Made by a program: the position numbers and the translations under genes
NCBI GenBank assembly: GCA_028278625.1
Contig: JANQDY010000212.1
Span: 1-19,858 of the forward strand
Reading direction: 5' to 3'
DNA from: Thermodesulfobacteriota bacterium
GTDB taxonomy: Bacteria; Desulfobacterota; DSM-4660; Desulfatiglandales; Desulfatiglandaceae
DNA length: 19,858 bases
Shown here: positions 1-7,968 of the stretch, piece by piece
Layout: each line of letters opens with the position of its first letter
Numbering within the stretch: the first letter of the stretch is position 1
The notes under the pieces: generated by a model
The model's input: only the letters and a program-made list of their open reading frames with translations
What the model was told of the DNA's origin: nothing
The model's database searches: none

Positions 1-236
1 ATGAGAGCGCTTACTTCATGCGGGGATCTTTTCCAATTCTCTTCGGAAAAAGCGTAAAGGGTAAGATATTTGATGCCCAGTTTGCGGCTCAATGTGACGA
101 TCGTCCGGACGGCGTCGGCGCCCTTTCGATGCCCCCTGATACGAGGAAAAGCACGCCTTTTCGCCCACCTGCCGTTTCCATCCATAATGATGGCCACATG
201 TGTCGGCAGGCTCTCTTTCTTTATGGTTGGCATCAT
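1..236 (-). CDS. uppS: Isoprenyl (undecaprenyl) diphosphate synthase, N-terminal part, cut by window edge
   Basis: This is a cis-prenyltransferase that condenses isopentenyl diphosphate units onto farnesyl diphosphate to make the C55 lipid carrier for cell-wall synthesis. About 78 N-terminal codons are visible; the C-terminal two thirds lie beyond base 1. Seen in the translation: the catalytic MDGNGRWA signature (Asp at about residue 19), then [10 protein letters not shown] (the GH..G substrate-binding element) and [11 protein letters not shown], all diagnostic of the family. Two ATG codons in tandem (234-236 and 231-233) are possible starts; I used the outer one. It begins three bases after the frr stop with no good Shine-Dalgarno site of its own, so translational coupling to frr is likely. 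The frr-uppS order is widely conserved in bacteria. Confidence 0.95.
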   Translation of the reverse strand, partial: MMPTIKKESLPTHVAIIMDGNGRWAKRRAFPRIRGHRKGADAVRTIVTLSRKLGIKYLTLYAFSEENWKRSPHEVSAL

Positions 237-239
237 GAA

Positions 240-797
240 TTAGAATTCAATGATCTCCTGTTCCTTTTGGGCGGTTGTTTTATCCACTTTCTTAATGAAT
301 TCGTCCGTGATTTTCTGAACTTCATCCTGGCATCTGTAGAGTTCATCTTCACTGATCTCTTTTTCAGCCTTCAGTTCCTTGAACATATCATTGGCTTCCC
401 GCCGGAAATTCCGGATTGAGATCTTATTCTCTTCCGCCATCTTTTTGGCCAGTTTGGCCAGCTCTTTTCGCCTTTCTTCGGTCAACGGGGGGATGGAAAT
501 CCGGATGATTTTCCCGTCGTTCATGGGAGTAAGCCCCAGTTCAGATTTCAGGATGCTCTTTTCCACATTTCCCATGATGGATTGATCCCAGGGCTGAATG
601 GTAATGAGTCGGCTTTCAGGGGCCGAGATAGTGGCCACCTGGTCGATGGGCATCTGGGTGTCATAGCAGTCCACTTTGATGCCATCCAAGAGCGCGGTGG
701 AGGCCCTACCGGTCCTGATTTTGCGAAAATCTTTTTTGAGGGCGTCGACGGCCTTATTCATCTTCTGGCGCAACTCGGCAAGGATTTCTTCTTTCAT
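240..797 (-). CDS. frr: Ribosome recycling factor
   Basis: RRF splits post-termination ribosomes together with EF-G. The product is 185 residues, exactly the usual family length. Conserved features seen: IRTGRAST near residues 27-34 and the C-terminal helical stretch ERRKELAKLAKKMAEENK followed by IRNFRREAND, which form the long three-helix bundle. The reading frame stays open for 13 codons further upstream (to 836), but the ATG at 795-797 is preferred because an AGGAG site lies about 9 bases before it and the family starts there. It is cotranscribed with rpsB and tsf upstream and uppS downstream on the minus strand. The usual neighbour pyrH is missing just upstream. Confidence 0.97.
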   Translation of the reverse strand: MKEEILAELRQKMNKAVDALKKDFRKIRTGRASTALLDGIKVDCYDTQMPIDQVATISAPESRLITIQPWDQSIMGNVEKSILKSELGLTPMNDGKIIRISIPPLTEERRKELAKLAKKMAEENKISIRNFRREANDMFKELKAEKEISEDELYRCQDEVQKITDEFIKKVDKTTAQKEQEIIEF

Positions 798-818
798 TTG
801 GTTTTCTCCTGGCACCAA

Positions 819-848
819 GGCGCCGGAACCGGTCACGGTTCAGGCGCC
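819..848 (-). other. Strong hairpin between tsf and frr
   Basis: A near-perfect inverted repeat has arms at 819-831 and 836-848: 13 base pairs with one mismatch, a 4-base loop, and GGCGCC at both ends. It lies about 20 bases upstream of the frr start codon. It is not followed by a T-run on the minus strand, so it does not look like an intrinsic terminator. Possible roles are an mRNA processing or stability element, or a structure tuning frr translation. It fills most of the gap where pyrH is normally found. Confidence 0.6.
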
Positions 849-894
849 ATCTTTTTATGCTTTCCCTGTCAAGCGGTTTACACCATCAGATGTC

Positions 895-1491
895 CTAGGC
901 GTCTCCCAATTGGAATCTTGAAAACCGCTTTATGACAATATTCTCGCCGGTTTTGGCGATGAGTTCATTCACCAGATCCTGAACGGTGATGTCTGTGTTC
1001 TTTACAAAAGGCTGCTCCAAAAGACAGGCTTCTGAAAAGAACTTTTTAAGTTTTCCTTCCACGATCTTTTCAATCACTTTTTCAGGCTTTCCGGACTCTT
1101 TGGCCTGGGTGGCGTAAATATCCTTTTCCTTTTCAAGAACATCTTGCGGTACGCTTTCCCGATCGATGGCAATGGGGTTTGTGGCCGCAATCTGCATCGC
1201 GACATCTTTTACAAAAGCGGTGAAATCATCGGTTTTTCCGGTGAAATCCGTCTCACAATTGGCTTCAACCAGGACTCCGATCTTGCCTCCGGCGTGGATG
1301 TAGGCCTGAACCTGACCCTGGGATGTTTCACGGCCGCCGCGTTTTTTAGCGGTTGCAATCCCTTTTTTTCTTAAGTGATCCACTGCTTTATCAAGATCGC
1401 CGTCGCATTCGGTCAGAGCGGCTTTGCAATCCATGATTCCCACGCCTGTTTTTTCCCTTAGTTCTTTAATGAGTGTAGCGGAAATAGCCAA
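895..1491 (-). CDS. tsf: Translation elongation factor Ts (short form)
   Basis: EF-Ts is the nucleotide exchange factor for EF-Tu. The product is 198 residues, the short form seen in many bacteria; E. coli EF-Ts is about 283. Seen: the N-terminal UBA-like region with LREKTGVGIMDCKAAL at residues 11-26, the EF-Tu contact motif TDFT at 81-84 after CE, and a C-terminal region ending in FSRFQLGDA. The ATG at 1489-1491 is preceded by AGGGAG about 7 bases upstream. It lies 31 bases after rpsB in the standard rpsB-tsf order. The dimerisation subdomain of the long form is mostly absent, which is normal for the short class. Confidence 0.97.
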   Translation of the reverse strand: MAISATLIKELREKTGVGIMDCKAALTECDGDLDKAVDHLRKKGIATAKKRGGRETSQGQVQAYIHAGGKIGVLVEANCETDFTGKTDDFTAFVKDVAMQIAATNPIAIDRESVPQDVLEKEKDIYATQAKESGKPEKVIEKIVEGKLKKFFSEACLLEQPFVKNTDITVQDLVNELIAKTGENIVIKRFSRFQLGDA

Positions 1492-1522
1492 TTTCGATCT
1501 CCCTTGTTTCTAAATAACGGGT

Positions 1523-2380
1523 TTACTTATCTTCTGCGGTATCCGACGCATCCGGGGCTGCGGAAGCGCTTTCTTTTTTAGGCAGGATAATGACCTCGGG
1601 ACCGCCGTCTTCGCCGTCGGAAGCTTCGGGTTTTTCTTCAGCGGCAGTGGTTTCCTCTTCCTTTTTTGCCGCATCTTCGGCTCGAAGACGCTGTTCGGCG
1701 ATGGCATGGCCTTCGATGCAGGCATCGGCTATTTTGGACGTGATGAGCCTGATGGCGCGAATGGCATCGTCATTTCCGGGGATGATCAAATCGATATCAT
1801 CCGGGTCACAATTTGAGTCGGCAATGGCAACCACCGGGATACCCAGCTTTCGGGCCTCTTTTACGGCAATTTTCTCTCTCTTGGGATCAACCACAAAAAC
1901 GGCTCCGGGTAGGTCATCCATATTTTTGATGCCCCCTAGGTTTTTTTCCAGCTTTGAAAGCTCTTTCTCCATTTTGAGGACTTCTTTTTTCGTGTAGCGC
2001 TCAATGGAACCGTCTTCTTTCATCTTCTCAAGTTCTTTTAGGCGTTTGATGCTCTGCTTGATGGTTTGAAAATTGGTCAATGTGCCGCCCAGCCAGCGGT
2101 TCACCATAAAAAACATGCCGCACCGCTCACTCTCTTCTATGACGGCATCGTGGCCCTGTTTCTTGGTTCCAACGAACAGAACCGAATAGCCATCGGCAAC
2201 CGTTTGCACCACAAAATCATAGGCGGTTTTGAAAAGCCTGACGGTCTTTTGCAGATCAATGATGTGAATTCCGTTTCTTGCCCCGAAAATGTACGGTTTC
2301 ATTTTGGGGTTCCAGCGCCTTGTTTGATGTCCGAAATGGACGCCTGCTTCCAGAAGTTGTTTCATGTTAATCGCTGACAT
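1523..2380 (-). CDS. rpsB: 30S ribosomal protein S2 with acidic C-terminal tail
   Basis: S2 is a late-assembling 30S protein that binds S1 and 16S rRNA. The product is 285 residues, longer than the roughly 240 of E. coli. Family signatures seen: [19 protein letters not shown] near the N terminus, [19 protein letters not shown], and PGAVFVVDP followed by [34 protein letters not shown] sequence. From about residue 235 onward there is a low-complexity tail rich in Glu, Ala and Asp that has no counterpart in the core fold. The ATG at 2378-2380 has GGAGG about 6 bases upstream. This is the first gene of the minus-strand block; a possible promoter lies near 2546-2575. Confidence 0.98.
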   Translation of the reverse strand: MSAINMKQLLEAGVHFGHQTRRWNPKMKPYIFGARNGIHIIDLQKTVRLFKTAYDFVVQTVADGYSVLFVGTKKQGHDAVIEESERCGMFFMVNRWLGGTLTNFQTIKQSIKRLKELEKMKEDGSIERYTKKEVLKMEKELSKLEKNLGGIKNMDDLPGAVFVVDPKREKIAVKEARKLGIPVVAIADSNCDPDDIDLIIPGNDDAIRAIRLITSKIADACIEGHAIAEQRLRAEDAAKKEEETTAAEEKPEASDGEDGGPEVIILPKKESASAAPDASDTAEDK

Positions 2381-2545
2381 TTTTGCCTCCTCTTTCGAGG
2401 CCCAAACGGACCTCTATGCCGGTTTTACCTTGGCCCGGAATATGTTGCACCTGGATTTTTGGCGTTATGCAGTATGTTTCTGTCCTTAACGCGGTTAAAG
2501 CGGCACCTGGCAATAATCCGGGACTGCGTTTTTAGAGCATACGGT

Positions 2546-2575
2546 ATTATGCTCTTGAGCTAATGTGGCTGTCTT
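2546..2575 (-). promoter_or_regulatory. Candidate rpsB promoter overlapped by a palindrome
   Basis: On the minus strand AAGACA (2570-2575) and CATAAT (2546-2551) are separated by 18 bases. The -35 matches 4 of 6 consensus positions and the -10 matches 5 of 6. An 8-bp inverted repeat with arms 2534-2541 and 2548-2555 covers the -10 and could be an operator or a structure at the mRNA 5' end. The call is by eye only. Confidence 0.35.
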
Positions 2576-2690
2576 GATATGATACCAAAACAGCGTTTAA
2601 AAAGACCGTTGAACACGCCAGTAGAAAGGGTGGGAGTTGGTGCTCTCAAGTTCCCTACCGACGAATCCTGGAATTTAATAAACTAAAATT

Positions 2691-2696
2691 TATACT
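2691..2696 (+). promoter_or_regulatory. Candidate -10 box for the dGTPase-like gene
   Basis: TATACT lies in an AT-rich stretch 50 bases upstream of the GTG start. No good -35 is present (CTGGAA at about 17 bases is poor), so the promoter is weak, activator-dependent or misread. Confidence 0.3.
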
Positions 2697-2745
2697 ATTA
2701 GGAAATCTTTTTTGCAACAAAAAAGTTTAGTCAAGGAATATCGGA

Positions 2746-3915
2746 GTGAAAAAGGAAAAACGGCTTCTTTGTATCAGGCGTGAACTGGATGAAGGAGAAG
2801 AGAAGACCCTTTCTCCATGGGCCTGCTTAAGCCGCGATGCCATAAGGCGCAGGGAGGAAGATCGGATTCTTAAGGGCCACAGGCAGAGCTTTTCTCTGGA
2901 CACGGACAGAATTCTCCATTCCATGGCCTATTCCAGGTACATCGACAAAACACAGGTCTTTTATCTCATCAAAAACGATCATATCACCCATCGTGTGTTG
3001 CATGTTCAGTTGGTCAGCAAAATTGCCAGGACCATATCGCGCTTGTTGCGACTTAACGAGGACCTTACGGAGGCCATTTCCCTGGGGCATGATATCGGGC
3101 ACACACCTTTTGGGCATGACGGGGAGCGGTTCCTTTCGGAACTCTGTGAATCATACGGCGTTGGTCGATTCCTCCATAACATCCAAAGTGTGAGATTCCT
3201 TGAAAATATCGAAAAAAAGGGCCGCGGCTGCAACCTTTCACTGCAGGTGCTTGACGGCATTTTCTGTCATGACGGCGAATTACATTCCCAATCCTTGGCG
3301 CCTCGCAAAGGAAAGAGCTTTGAGAGTTTGTCCGAGGAGATGGAACGGAAAACCGAAAATCCGTCCATGGATGTTGTTCCCATGACACTGGAGGGGTGCG
3401 TGGTCAGAATGGCCGATACCATCAGCTATGTGGGCCGCGATATTGAGGATGCCATTCGACTGGGCCTGATACTGAGAGAAGATATCCCCGATGCGTGCAG
3501 CGCCATTTTGGGAAGGAGCAACGGCACCATCGTCTACAACCTGGTTGAGGATCTCGTGGCCAACAGTCTCGACCGGTCAAGCCTCAATTTCAGCACCCGG
3601 GTTGGAGAGGCCTTGAAGCAATTGAAAGGCTTTAATCAGGATCGTATTTACATGAATATGCGGGTAAAGAAGCAGACGGACAAAATAAAGCTCATGTTTT
3701 CCCTTTTATTCGAAAAGTTGTATGATGATCTCAACCGGCGCGGTGAGACATCCGTGATCTATCAGGAATTCTTGAAAGACATGAGTGAGAAGTATCGGTC
3801 CGGGACCCCGGCGGCGGGGATGGTGAGAGACTTTATTGCCGGTATGACCGATGAATTCTTCATGGACCAGTGCCATAAACACTTGATCCCGGAGACCACC
3901 GATTCTCTTTTCTAG
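2746..3915 (+). CDS. dgt: dGTP triphosphohydrolase-like HD-domain protein
   Basis: This is a predicted cytoplasmic HD-superfamily dNTP triphosphohydrolase that would cleave dNTPs to deoxynucleoside and triphosphate, so acting in nucleotide pool control. The product is 389 residues. Metal-ligand candidates follow the family pattern: His86 (in HRVLHVQLV), His115-Asp116 in GHDIGHTPFGHDGE, and Asp224 in RMADTISYVGRD. The N-terminal DRILHSMAYSRYIDKTQVF matches the usual RDRILHS.AFRRL.KTQV-like motif. The GTG start is chosen because AAGGA lies 8 bases upstream. It stands alone: divergent from rpsB, and followed by a 319-bp gap with a terminator. Substrate specificity among dNTPs cannot be read from sequence. 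Confidence 0.88.
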   Translation: MKKEKRLLCIRRELDEGEEKTLSPWACLSRDAIRRREEDRILKGHRQSFSLDTDRILHSMAYSRYIDKTQVFYLIKNDHITHRVLHVQLVSKIARTISRLLRLNEDLTEAISLGHDIGHTPFGHDGERFLSELCESYGVGRFLHNIQSVRFLENIEKKGRGCNLSLQVLDGIFCHDGELHSQSLAPRKGKSFESLSEEMERKTENPSMDVVPMTLEGCVVRMADTISYVGRDIEDAIRLGLILREDIPDACSAILGRSNGTIVYNLVEDLVANSLDRSSLNFSTRVGEALKQLKGFNQDRIYMNMRVKKQTDKIKLMFSLLFEKLYDDLNRRGETSVIYQEFLKDMSEKYRSGTPAAGMVRDFIAGMTDEFFMDQCHKHLIPETTDSLF

Positions 3916-3985
3916 ACCATGGTCTTTCATCCCGGGTTAGATGCGGTCGAGAACGGGATTTAGCGCTGTTTTCTATGAAAACACG

Positions 3986-4014
3986 TTGACAAAAACTCGG
4001 CGACAGAGTAATGC
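3986..4014 (+). promoter_or_regulatory. Candidate promoter upstream of the liv operon
   Basis: A perfect TTGACA (3986-3991) is followed after 17 bases by TAATGC (4009-4014), a poor -10. If used, transcription would pass through the hairpin at 4105-4140 before livG, giving a leader of about 215 bases. Confidence 0.4.
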
Positions 4015-4104
4015 TGTAACCACGTTGAGGCTGTTTTTGCCTTTGTTTCTCTATATTCCCATCATTCATTTCAGGTTTGTGTACATATTGATGGTTTCAA
4101 ATCG

Positions 4105-4140
4105 AGGCCCTTGCGGTGGTGTCTGACCCAGGGCCTTTTT
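4105..4140 (+). terminator. Terminator-like hairpin, end of dGTPase-like transcript or liv attenuator
   Basis: Arms AGGCCCT (4105-4111) and AGGGCCT (4130-4136) pair perfectly over 7 bp with an 18-base loop, and are followed by a run of five T. The loop is long for a classic terminator. It lies downstream of the candidate promoter at 3986, so it may act as an attenuator for the liv operon as well as ending upstream transcripts. Confidence 0.55.
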
Positions 4141-4234
4141 GAGCAGAATTTGTGATCAGAACGTCTTTTCATCATCCGAGATAAAGAGTTGAGACATAAC
4201 GACCTTGTTTGTGGCGAAAGGGAGGCCAGTAACT

Positions 4235-5056
4235 ATGGTTCACGGAGGACAAATCAAGGAAGGCGACACGATCTTAAAACTTGAGGACGTTCACATGTCT
4301 TTCGGGAAGGTGGCTGCGCTGGCCGGTGTCAATCTGGAAGTGAAGAAGGGTGAGATTCACTCTATCATCGGTCCCAACGGTGCTGGCAAGACCGTTATGA
4401 TGAACTGTATCAATGGCCTCTACAAACCTCAAAAAGGGAATCTTTACCTTAAAGGGGAACGCATCAATGACCTGAAACCTTATGAACGGGCGGAGCGGGG
4501 AGTCTCGCGCACGTTCCAGAAGTTGGAATTGTTCGGCGGCATGACGGTGTTAGACAATATTCGTCTGGGGAGACATATCCATCTCAAGAGCGGTATACTG
4601 AGCGGTTCCATCTATGTTGGTAAAACCAGAGAGGAAGAGGTGAAGGCCCGAAAGTTCATCGAAGAGGAGATTATTGACCTTCTTGAGATCGAAAGCATTC
4701 GGGACAAATCCGCGCACATGCTCCCCTACGGACTTCAAAAGCGGGTGGAACTGGGCAGAGCCCTGGCGCTGAACCCGGAACTCCTGCTGTTGGATGAGCC
4801 CTTGGCAGGATTGAATCTTGAGGAAGTTGAGGATATGGCCCGCTTTATTCTGGATATCAACGAAGAAGAGCGCTGGCGGGTGACATGCATTCTCGTAGAA
4901 CATGATATGGGGGTGGTGATGGACATCAGTCACCGTGTGAATGTACTGAATTTTGGGGTTCAAATCATGGATGGAACGCCTGAAGAGGTCCAGGCCAATC
5001 CAGAAGTCATCAATGCCTACCTGGGTGAAGATGATCTGTATTCCACGAGGAGGTAA
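4235..5056 (+). CDS. livG: Branched-chain amino acid-type ABC transporter ATPase (LivG family)
   Basis: This is one of the two ATPase subunits of a LIV/HAAT-type importer at the inner face of the membrane. The product is 273 residues. Seen: Walker A GPNGAGKT at 46-53, an ABC signature in the variant form LPYGLQKR at 163-170 (the LivG class usually has YGQQRR), Walker B LLLLDEP at 183-189, and the switch His223 in LVEHDM. A LivG-type insertion lies between Walker A and the signature. The ATG at 4235 is chosen because GGAGG sits 9 bases upstream; the frame stays open to a TTG at 4205 without support. It is the first gene of the operon, and the ligase start lies 8 bases beyond its stop. Confidence 0.93.
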   Translation: MVHGGQIKEGDTILKLEDVHMSFGKVAALAGVNLEVKKGEIHSIIGPNGAGKTVMMNCINGLYKPQKGNLYLKGERINDLKPYERAERGVSRTFQKLELFGGMTVLDNIRLGRHIHLKSGILSGSIYVGKTREEEVKARKFIEEEIIDLLEIESIRDKSAHMLPYGLQKRVELGRALALNPELLLLDEPLAGLNLEEVEDMARFILDINEEERWRVTCILVEHDMGVVMDISHRVNVLNFGVQIMDGTPEEVQANPEVINAYLGEDDLYSTRR

Positions 5057-5064
5057 ATGAAAAG

Positions 5065-6987
5065 ATGGCTGACACAGGAATGGATATCACCAAGGACCTC
5101 ACTATCCCAAAACTTTTTTCCAAACAGTGCAAAAGATACGGCAAGAACAAAGTGGCCATGCGGGAAAAGGAGTTTGGCATTTGGATTCCTTTCACCTGGC
5201 AAGACTACTATGACAATGTCAAGTATCTGACCCTGGGGATGGTCAGCCTGGGGTTAAAGCCGGGCGACAAAGTGGCCATGATCGGGGACAATCGTCCGGA
5301 AGGTCTCTGGGCTGAAATGGCGGCCCTTTGTGCCGGTGGGGTTGCCGTGTGGCTCTTTCAGGACTGCATGATGGATGAGGTCAAATATATCATCGATCAT
5401 TCGGACGCCAAGATGTTTGTGGGGGAAACCCAGGAAGAGGTGGACAAGGCCCTTTCCATCAAGGATGCGTGTCCGAAACTGGAAAAGATCCTGTGGGATG
5501 ATCCCAAAGGGATGCGCAACTATCATCAGGATTTTCTCACGAGCCTGAATGGCGTCCAGGATCTGGGCCGGGAACTGGATCGGAAGGAGCCCGGTCTTTT
5601 CGAGAAGCTCGTTCACCAGGGGACCGGCGATGATGTGTGTCTTCTCTTCTACACTTCCGGAACCACCTCCCTTCCCAAAGGGGTCCTGCTGACCCACTGG
5701 AACATGTTGACCATGGGACGCAACCTCATGGCAATAGACCCCTGTTATGACACCGATGATTTTGTTTCCTATCTCCCCTTTGCATGGATAGGAGAACAGA
5801 TGATGTCCATTTCCTGCGGGCTTCAGGTGGGTTACACCTTGAATTTTCCTGAAGAACCGGAGACGGCCCAGGAAAACATTCGAGAAATCGGACCCCATGT
5901 GATGTTCGCGCCACCCAGACTCTATGAAGGCATGACGCGCCAGGTTCAGGTCAAGTATATCGATTCCACCTGGATCAAGCGAAAAATCTATGAGTTCGCA
6001 ACAAAAGTGGGCTATAAAGCCGCCAATCTCAGGTTCGATAAAAAGCCGATTCCCTTCTCCCTGAAAGTGCTCAACTGGATCGCTTACATTACCATGCAGA
6101 AAAAGCTGAAAGACCACCTGGGGCTTTCAAGATTGAGACACTGTTATACCGGTGGTGCTGCCATGGGGCCCGACCACTTCCGGTTTTTTCACGCCCTGGG
6201 GGTCAATTTAAAGCAGATTTACGGGCAGACCGAGATCGCCGGCATATCCATTGTTCACAGGGACGGGGATGTGAAGTTTGATACGGTGGGAACTCCCATC
6301 CCGGAAACCGAAGTGAAAATCAACGAAGACGGTGAGATCCTTTCAAAAAGCCCCTCCGTTTTCATCGGGTACTACAAAAACGAGAAAGCTTCGGCGGATA
6401 CCCTGGTGGATGGTTGGCTTCATTCGGGCGACAAAGGATTTATTGATGAAGACGGACACCTGGTGGTGTTTGACCGTTCCAAGGATGTGATGACATTGAG
6501 TGACGGACGGCCCTTTTCCCCACAGTATCTGGAAACCCGTTTGAAGTTCAGCCCCTTTGTGGAGGAGGCCTGGGCCATCGGCGACAGAAAAGCGTTTGTC
6601 ACCGCGGTCATGTGCATTGACTACGCGGTGGTGGGAAAATGGGCGGATGATCGCAAAATCAACTACACCAGCTATCCCGAGCTCTCTCAGAAACGGGAAG
6701 TCTATAACCTGATAGCGGAGCAGATTGAGGAGGCCAACAAGGATCTGCCGGTTCCCGCAAAAATCAGAAAATTCGTGAATCTCTACAAGGTGTTTGACGC
6801 GGATGACGAGGAACTCACAAGAACCTCGAAGCTTCGCCGCGCTTTTGTGAACGAACGGTACAAAGATATCGTAGATGCGCTTTATTCCGATGCCGATGTG
6901 GTGCACATGGACACCACCATTACCTATGAAGACGGTCGGGAGCAGCGCATAAAGACCGATTTGAGAGTTCAGGAACTCAAGGTTTAG
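5065..6987 (+). CDS. Long-chain-type acyl-CoA synthetase (AMP-forming) inside the liv operon
   Basis: This is an adenylate-forming ligase that would activate a carboxylic acid through acyl-AMP to acyl-CoA. The product is 640 residues, the size of the long-chain FACS subfamily with its extended mid-region. Seen: P-loop TSGTTSLPKG at 197-206, YTGGAAMGP at 361-369, YGQTE at 386-390, SGDKG with Asp456, a variant hinge region DRSKDVMTLSDG at 470-481, and LTRTSKLRR carrying the catalytic-type Lys589. All core motifs are intact, so it should be active. GGAGG at the end of livG serves as its ribosome site. Its placement between livG and livH suggests it acts on what the transporter brings in, or on a linked pathway. 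The true substrate (fatty, aromatic or branched acid) cannot be determined from sequence. Confidence 0.92.
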   Translation: MADTGMDITKDLTIPKLFSKQCKRYGKNKVAMREKEFGIWIPFTWQDYYDNVKYLTLGMVSLGLKPGDKVAMIGDNRPEGLWAEMAALCAGGVAVWLFQDCMMDEVKYIIDHSDAKMFVGETQEEVDKALSIKDACPKLEKILWDDPKGMRNYHQDFLTSLNGVQDLGRELDRKEPGLFEKLVHQGTGDDVCLLFYTSGTTSLPKGVLLTHWNMLTMGRNLMAIDPCYDTDDFVSYLPFAWIGEQMMSISCGLQVGYTLNFPEEPETAQENIREIGPHVMFAPPRLYEGMTRQVQVKYIDSTWIKRKIYEFATKVGYKAANLRFDKKPIPFSLKVLNWIAYITMQKKLKDHLGLSRLRHCYTGGAAMGPDHFRFFHALGVNLKQIYGQTEIAGISIVHRDGDVKFDTVGTPIPETEVKINEDGEILSKSPSVFIGYYKNEKASADTLVDGWLHSGDKGFIDEDGHLVVFDRSKDVMTLSDGRPFSPQYLETRLKFSPFVEEAWAIGDRKAFVTAVMCIDYAVVGKWADDRKINYTSYPELSQKREVYNLIAEQIEEANKDLPVPAKIRKFVNLYKVFDADDEELTRTSKLRRAFVNERYKDIVDALYSDADVVHMDTTITYEDGREQRIKTDLRVQELKV

Positions 6988-7040
6988 TCCCGGAGTTTGG
7001 TTCGGGGTCCCTGGACAGGATTAATCTGAGGAGGAAGCGG

Positions 7041-7925
7041 ATGGAGCTGTTTTTTATGAGCTTGACCACGGGGATTATGGTAGGCGGCATCTATGCACTG
7101 GTGGCGCTCGGTTGGGTTCTCATTTACAAGTGTTCGGGCGTTTTGAATCTGGCAATGGGTGAGTTAACCCTTATCGGGGCTTATGTCACCTATTCATTCT
7201 ATGCCGCGGGCGTACCCTTTATTCTGGCTGTCCTTCTGACACTCCTGGTCGGTATTGTCCTTGGTTTTCTCACGGAACGGATTTTTCTGGACCGGTTGAT
7301 TGGGGAGCCCATTCTGGCGGTGATTATGGTAACGGTGGGCATCTCTTTTTTTCTAAAAGGCCTCATCGGATATATCTGGGGCTCCGATACCCGCGTCTTT
7401 GAACCGCCCATTTTCGATATCAAACCCATTTCCCTGGGCGTTTTAAAAATTTCACCCGTTTATTTATGGTCGTTTATTCTGGCCATCGTCCTGCTCATCG
7501 TTTTTGTCTGCTTTTTCAAGTACACCCGCTGGGGCCTTTCCATGCAGGCCACGGCGGATGACGAGACCGCCGCCCTTTCACTGGGCGTCAGTGCGCGGTT
7601 TGTCTATTCAGCCGCCTGGGCCATTGCATTTATGAGTGCGGGAGTGGGCGGTGCCCTTTTGGGGAACATCAACGGCATCAATATTTCAGTGGGGTATCTC
7701 GGATTGCTGGTGTTGCCCGCCGTGGTACTGGGCGGTCTCAACTCGGTGCCCGGGGCCATTGTCGGCGGTATTCTCATCGGACTGCTTCAGAATTTCGCTG
7801 GCACTTACCTGGATGGATACTTCCCTGGGGGCGTAAAGGAAATTGTGCCTTTTGTCTTTATGGCCATATTCCTCCTCTTCAAGCCCTATGGGCTCTGGGG
7901 CTGGGAACGGATTGAGAGGGTCTAA
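7041..7925 (+). CDS. livH: LIV-type ABC transporter permease (LivH family)
   Basis: This is an inner-membrane permease subunit of 294 residues with about eight hydrophobic segments. Seen: the N-terminal GGIYALVALGWVLIYK followed by LNLAMGELTLIGAY, typical of LivH, and the cytoplasmic ATPase-coupling loop TRWGLSMQATADDETAALSLGV at roughly residues 161-183 (written here only as a location; key residues are the RWG and the AA.LGV core). It ends in a conserved PYGLWG-like segment. The ATG at 7041 has GAGGAGG about 6 bases upstream. It follows the ligase by 53 bases and precedes livM by 43 bases. Confidence 0.95.
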   Translation: MELFFMSLTTGIMVGGIYALVALGWVLIYKCSGVLNLAMGELTLIGAYVTYSFYAAGVPFILAVLLTLLVGIVLGFLTERIFLDRLIGEPILAVIMVTVGISFFLKGLIGYIWGSDTRVFEPPIFDIKPISLGVLKISPVYLWSFILAIVLLIVFVCFFKYTRWGLSMQATADDETAALSLGVSARFVYSAAWAIAFMSAGVGGALLGNINGINISVGYLGLLVLPAVVLGGLNSVPGAIVGGILIGLLQNFAGTYLDGYFPGGVKEIVPFVFMAIFLLFKPYGLWGWERIERV

Positions 7926-7968
7926 TGTGTTTTGGAATCAGAAAGCAAGAATCGTTTAGGGGGTATCT

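Larger units (their letters stand above)
2381..2745. other. Divergent intergenic region between rpsB and the dGTPase-like gene
   Basis: No convincing gene is seen in these 365 bases. It is AT-rich near 2670-2720. It holds a weak rpsB promoter (2546-2575, minus), a palindrome over that -10 (2534-2555), a -10-like TATACT for the plus-strand gene (2691-2696), and a small minus-strand hairpin with a GAAA tetraloop at 2389-2400 touching the rpsB Shine-Dalgarno site. The roughly 155-base rpsB leader could carry S2 autoregulation, as is known for rpsB in enterobacteria, but I do not recognise a specific leader motif. Confidence 0.6.
3916..4234. other. Intergenic leader between the dGTPase-like gene and the liv operon
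   Basis: No convincing gene is seen in these 319 bases; a 61-codon open frame at 3941-4126 has no recognisable content. It holds a weak long-loop hairpin just after the stop codon (arms 3929-3934 and 3954-3959), a consensus -35 at 3986-3991, and a terminator-like hairpin at 4105-4140. The remaining 94 bases before livG show no clear promoter. Confidence 0.6.

Noticed and set aside
798..836. Upstream extension of frr by 13 codons
   Set aside because: The family length (185 residues) and the AGGAG site support the ATG at 795-797; the extension also runs into the hairpin.
1590..1997. 135-codon Ser/Ala-rich frame on the plus strand
   Set aside because: It is the antisense image of rpsB and has no ribosome site or family features.
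3929..3959. Hairpin just after the dGTPase-like gene as its terminator
   Set aside because: A 6-bp stem, 19-base loop and no T-run; the hairpin at 4105-4140 is a better candidate.
4205..4234. TTG start extending livG by 10 codons
   Set aside because: The ATG at 4235 has GGAGG at good spacing; the TTG has no ribosome site.
5254..6117. 287-codon open frame on the minus strand
   Set aside because: It lies wholly inside the acyl-CoA synthetase gene in antisense, has no recognisable motif, and the plus-strand protein carries all ligase motifs.
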